DNA of 6,728 nucleotides from Pseudomonadota bacterium (GTDB lineage Bacteria > Pseudomonadota > Alphaproteobacteria > Azospirillales > Azospirillaceae): assembly GCA_023416195.1 (NCBI GenBank), contig JAEZID010000243.1, positions 1 to 6,728 of the forward strand. The letters are read 5' to 3'. Shown piece after piece: positions 4,352 through 6,728 of the stretch (position 1 is the first letter of the stretch; each line of letters begins with the position of its first letter). The position numbers were made by a program, and so were the translations under genes. Under the pieces are notes generated by a model. That model saw only the letters and a program-made list of their open reading frames with translations. It ran no database searches and was not told the origin of the DNA.

Positions 4352-4648
4352 TCAGAAGCGCGGACGGTCGGTGCGGAAGTTGTCGGCGTAGTTGCGCGGG
4401 CGGACGCGGCGGACCGGCGCCTCCTGAACGCTGTAGTCCAGTCCCTTGCGCTCGGCGAAGGCGATGGCCTCCTCCTTGGTCTCGAAACCGATCCTCACCT
4501 GATTCAGCGTGTCGCCCGAGCTGATCCAGCCCATCAACGGCTCCGGACGGCGCGGAGTCTGGATCTCGTATTCGAGCAGCCAGCGATGCGTCTTGGCCCG
4601 TCCGGATTGCGTGGCCGCTTTGCTCGGCTGATAAATCCGGACCTTCAT
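4352..4648 (-). CDS. NADH:ubiquinone oxidoreductase accessory subunit, NDUFS4-like (ETC complex I subunit conserved region)
   Basis: The 98-residue protein matches the alphaproteobacterial homologues of the mitochondrial complex I 18-kDa subunit NDUFS4, which sits on the peripheral arm and stabilises the NADH-oxidising module. Visible family blocks are RIYQPSKAATQSGRAKTHRW (4-23), PLMGWISSGDTLNQVRIGF (37-55), the helix TKEEAIAFAERKGLDY (57-72) and RPRNYADNF (83-91). It lacks the mitochondrial presequence, as expected. The ATG at 4648 was chosen because family proteins begin MKVRIY and AGAGGAG lies about 10 bases upstream. A GTG-type extension to 4690 would add 14 unconserved residues. The gene is separate from any nuo cluster and is flanked by two tRNA genes on the same strand. 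Confidence 0.92.
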   Translation of the reverse strand: MKVRIYQPSKAATQSGRAKTHRWLLEYEIQTPRRPEPLMGWISSGDTLNQVRIGFETKEEAIAFAERKGLDYSVQEAPVRRVRPRNYADNFRTDRPRF

Positions 4649-4721
4649 GACGCGGCATCTCCTCTGATACGTTGTTGGTTCAACACACACACAGGCAATA
4701 CACTGGCAACACTACTGGCGA

Positions 4722-4798
4722 TGGTCGGGGCGCCCGGATTCGAACCGGGGGCCTCCAGTACCCAAAACTGGCGCGCTACCAGACTGCGCTACGCCCCG
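4722..4798 (-). tRNA. tRNA-Pro (anticodon UGG)
   Basis: The cloverleaf is complete: acceptor CGGGGCG with CGCCCCG (seven Watson-Crick pairs), anticodon stem CCAGT/ACTGG with loop TTTGGGT, and T-arm CCCGG-TTCGAAT-CCGGG. The discriminator is A, and CCA is encoded at 4722-4724. The anticodon TGG is at 4762-4764 on the complement. It lies 73 bases upstream (in transcription order) of the NDUFS4-like gene; CA-repeat sequence fills part of that gap. Confidence 0.97.
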
Positions 4799-4808
4799 TC
4801 GCCGCGAT

Positions 4809-4837
4809 GAGATACACGAACGCCGGACGAACGGCAA
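4809..4837 (-). promoter_or_regulatory. Possible housekeeping promoter of tRNA-Pro
   Basis: On the minus strand a -35-like TTGCCG (4832-4837) and a -10-like TATCTC (4809-4814) are separated by exactly 17 bases. They would place the transcription start a few bases before the tRNA 5' end at 4798. The -35 matches 4 of 6 and the -10 about 3 of 6 consensus positions, so this is a reasonable but unproven call. It could drive tRNA-Pro, the NDUFS4-like gene and tRNA-Arg as one unit, since no terminator is seen between them. Confidence 0.4.
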
Positions 4838-4941
4838 GGTGCAGCGGCGTCTACCGGATCGGGCAGCCCTTTCGTATCATCGCTCACCGCGGCGGCACCG
4901 GCGTGCCGCGGCCATTCGCCGCTCTTTTGGATCGCTTCGAC

Positions 4942-5427
4942 ATGCCCTCCCCTCGCCTTGCCATCTTCGTGCCGAATCTGGAGGACGGCCCTGTCCAGCG
5001 CGTCATGGTCGTCTTGGCGAACGCGCTGCGGCGGCGCGGCTATGCGGTGGACGTGGTGGCGCCGATGGGTGGCGGGGCCTTGCGGGCGGGGCTGCATCCG
5101 GACATCGGGCAGATCGACCTTGCCAAACGGCACACGGCGACCTCGGCGCTGGCGCTCGCGCGCATCCTGGCGGAGCGACGGCCGGCCGCTCTGGTCGCGG
5201 CCGGCACCATGGCCAACGTGGCGGCGCTGACGGCAGCGGTTCTGTCGCGGCAGGGAACGCCGGTGGTGATCGCGGAGGATGGCGCGGCGGCCGGTGGACT
5301 GGTGGAGGCTTTGCAAAGGCGGCTCTACCCGCGCGCGGCGGCAATTATTGAAGGACTCGATGACCGGCGGCTGGAAGACGCGGTGCTGTCACTCGTGGCG
5401 CAGGGCGTCGATGGGGTTCAGCAATGA
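4942..5427 (+). pseudogene. Truncated glycosyltransferase-like gene (N-terminal GT-B half only)
   Basis: The 161-residue product resembles the N-terminal acceptor-binding domain of GT4-type (GT-B fold) glycosyltransferases. It shows RLAIFVPNLEDGPVQRVMVVLANALRRRGY (5-34) and VDVVAP (36-41), a helix-strand pair ending ALVAAGTMANVAAL, and LYPRAAAIIEG (127-137), where full-length enzymes continue into the linker and sugar-nucleotide-binding domain. That second domain (about 180-200 residues) is absent. The last 13 codons lie over the 3' end of the convergent ABC permease gene and look like random sequence. The ribosome binding site is weak. In-frame extension upstream runs through the tRNA-Pro antisense and is not credible. 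It is most likely a remnant, although an expressed single-domain protein cannot be excluded. Confidence 0.6.
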
Positions 5428-6621
5428 GGCGCGGCGGGCCGGGTAGAGGCCGAAGAAGACGCCGATCAGGCCGCTGACCACCACCGCCAGAACCACGGCG
5501 TCGATCTGGATCAGGGTCGGCCAGCCGGCGAGGTTGGCGACCACCATGGCCGTGCCGATGCCGACCAGCACGCCCACCCCGGCGCCGATGATCGACAGGG
5601 TGGTGGACTCGATCAGGAACTGGACGAGAATGTCGCGCCGCCGCGCGCCGATGGCGAGGCGCAGGCCGATTTCCCGCGTGCGTTCGGTCACACTGACCAG
5701 CATGATGTTCATGATGCCGATGCCGCCGACCAGCAACGACACCGCCGCGACCGCCGCCAGCAGGAAAGACAGCGCGCGGGACGAGGCGTCGCGGGTCGCC
5801 GCGACCTCCGACAGGTTGCGCATCCAGAAATCGTCGTCCTGGCCGGGGATCAGCCGGTGCCGCTGGCGCAGCAGGTCGCGGATCTGGGTCTGCGCCGCCT
5901 CCATGTCGGCGCCCTCGTCCATTTTGATGACCATGGAATGGATGAAGCGCGGGTTGGACTTCGCCATGCCCGGAATGTTGCGCTTCGCCATCGACAACGG
6001 CACGAAGATCACGTCGTCCTGGTCCTGGCCCTGGGTGTTCTGGCCCTTCTCGCCCAGCACGCCGATGACGGTCAGGGGCGTGGAGAAGACGCGCACCTGC
6101 TGGCCGACCGGATCGCCGCCGCCGAACAGGTTGCGCACCACCGTCTGGCCCAGCACCACGACCTTGGTCGCCTGGGTCACGTCCTCGTCGGAGATGCCGC
6201 GTCCCTGCTCGATGGTCCATTCGCGGGCGTCCATGTAATCGGGCGTGATGCCGAACAGGACGGTGCCCCAGTTCTGGTTGCCCGCCACGATTTGCAGGCC
6301 CCAGCGCACGGAGGGGGCGGCGACGCGGGCGCCTGGGATGTCGCGGACGATGGTCACGGCGTCCTCCTCCGTCAGGGACGAGGCGGTGCCGGCGCCGAGC
6401 TTCACCCCGCCGCGCGAGATGCTGCCCTGCCCGACCATGATGAGGTTGGTGCCGAGGCTGGCGATCTGGCGCAGCACCTGATCGCGCGCGCCCGCGCCGA
6501 CGGCGACCATGGCGATGACCGCCGCCACGCCGATGACGATGCCCAGCATGGTCAGGGCGCTGCGCAGCGGGTTGGCGCGCAGGGCCTCAAGCGCCGTGCG
6601 GACGGAGTCCAGCGGGTTCAC
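5389..6621 (-). CDS. MacB-family ABC transporter permease (MacB_PCD plus FtsX domain)
   Basis: The 410-residue permease has the type VII (MacB/LolCE) topology: a first transmembrane helix at about 21-44 after RANPLRSALTMLGIVIG, a large periplasmic domain from about 46 to 282, and three C-terminal helices at about 284-310, 333-364 and 374-396. The coupling segment VTERTREIGLRLAIGARRRD (311-330) and the C-terminal YPARRASLLNPIDALRHE motif (393-410) are highly characteristic. Such proteins pair with a membrane-fusion protein and an outer-membrane channel to export macrolides, peptides or siderophores; the substrate here is unknown. The ATPase is a separate polypeptide, unlike E. coli MacB. The start is GTG at 6621, overlapping the ATPase stop codon by 4 bases (GTGA), with GGAGGAGG upstream: translational coupling is likely. 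Its 3' end overlaps the truncated glycosyltransferase frame by 39 bases. Confidence 0.93.
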   Translation of the reverse strand: MNPLDSVRTALEALRANPLRSALTMLGIVIGVAAVIAMVAVGAGARDQVLRQIASLGTNLIMVGQGSISRGGVKLGAGTASSLTEEDAVTIVRDIPGARVAAPSVRWGLQIVAGNQNWGTVLFGITPDYMDAREWTIEQGRGISDEDVTQATKVVVLGQTVVRNLFGGGDPVGQQVRVFSTPLTVIGVLGEKGQNTQGQDQDDVIFVPLSMAKRNIPGMAKSNPRFIHSMVIKMDEGADMEAAQTQIRDLLRQRHRLIPGQDDDFWMRNLSEVAATRDASSRALSFLLAAVAAVSLLVGGIGIMNIMLVSVTERTREIGLRLAIGARRRDILVQFLIESTTLSIIGAGVGVLVGIGTAMVVANLAGWPTLIQIDAVVLAVVVSGLIGVFFGLYPARRASLLNPIDALRHE

Positions 6622-6728
6622 GGGGCCGCCTCCTCCGGCTCCTGCCGGTGGTCGTCCACCAGATGGCCGTCGCGGAAGCTCAGGACCCGGCCGGCGAAGC
6701 GCGCCACGTCGGGCTCGTGGGTCACCAG
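6618..6728 (-). CDS. ABC transporter ATP-binding protein (MacB/LolD-like), C-terminal fragment
   Basis: Only the last 36 codons are in the window; the rest is beyond the right edge. The visible part begins LVTHEPDVARFAGRVLSFRDGH. VTHE contains the switch (H-loop) histidine of ABC ATPases, and R-V-L-x-F-R-D-G-H is the usual strand that follows it in the LolD/MacB subfamily. The C-terminal tail is rich in Glu and Pro. The stop codon overlaps the GTG start of the permease gene, so the two are one operon and surely one transporter. A membrane-fusion protein gene would be expected further upstream but cannot be seen. Confidence 0.9.
   Translation of the reverse strand: MVTHEPDVARFAGRVLSFRDGHLVDDHRQEPEEAAP

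Noticed and set aside
4209..4391. A short frame giving ATPAGFEPATYRLEGD-like peptide
   Set aside because: This is the well-known spurious translation of the tRNA gene antisense, often misannotated as a protein.
4672..4941. In-frame N-terminal extension of the glycosyltransferase remnant with GAPGFEPG/RIRTGG-like text
   Set aside because: It translates the antisense of tRNA-Pro and is not a protein sequence.

Overview
The window is GC-rich, with G/C at most third codon positions. It reads as chromosomal DNA of an alphaproteobacterium, most likely Rhodospirillales and Azospirillum-like. The reasons are an AapJ/BztA-type amino-acid binding protein, a nuclear-type complex I accessory subunit (NDUFS4-like) found in alphaproteobacteria, a HisI not fused to HisE, and FNR/FixK-type boxes. 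The genus is inference; no ribosomal or species marker is present.

Layout. Bases 1-994 (minus strand) hold most of a periplasmic L-amino-acid-binding protein gene (aapJ), cut by the left edge. A 258-bp divergent intergenic region with a 7-bp dyad follows. Then comes a plus-strand pair: metC (cystathionine beta-lyase, 1253-2431) and hisI (phosphoribosyl-AMP cyclohydrolase, 2459-2884). Next is the most unusual part (about 2905-3350): three consecutive, very compact predicted small RNA genes on the plus strand. Each has an FNR/FixK-like box, a -10-like element about 30 bases later, an identical 19-base CU-rich 5' segment, and its own intrinsic terminator. A small two-helix membrane protein (minus, TTG start) and a divergent 66-residue soluble small protein (plus) follow. 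Bases 3911-4224 have no gene but contain an inverted pair of DnaA-box-like sequences and a hairpin. On the minus strand, tRNA-Pro(UGG), the NDUFS4-like gene and tRNA-Arg(UCU) form a tight cluster (transcribed right to left, 4798 to 4225). After that come a truncated glycosyltransferase-like gene (plus, 4942-5427), a convergent MacB-type ABC permease (minus, 5389-6621), and the last 36 codons of its ATPase partner (minus, to the right edge).

How it fits together. metC and hisI are amino-acid biosynthesis genes in a probable operon next to a divergent amino-acid uptake gene. The hisI mRNA has no terminator of its own and would run into the first small RNA unit, so that unit's terminator probably also ends the metC-hisI transcript. 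The three small RNAs share one predicted target-binding segment (anti-Shine-Dalgarno-like, CCCUCCC) and have activator boxes centred 40.5-41.5 bases upstream of the shared segment. This is the geometry of class II FNR/CRP-type activation. The working model is a set of oxygen-responsive sibling sRNAs that repress a common group of mRNAs when oxygen is low. The model rests on sequence alone and is the main discovery candidate here.
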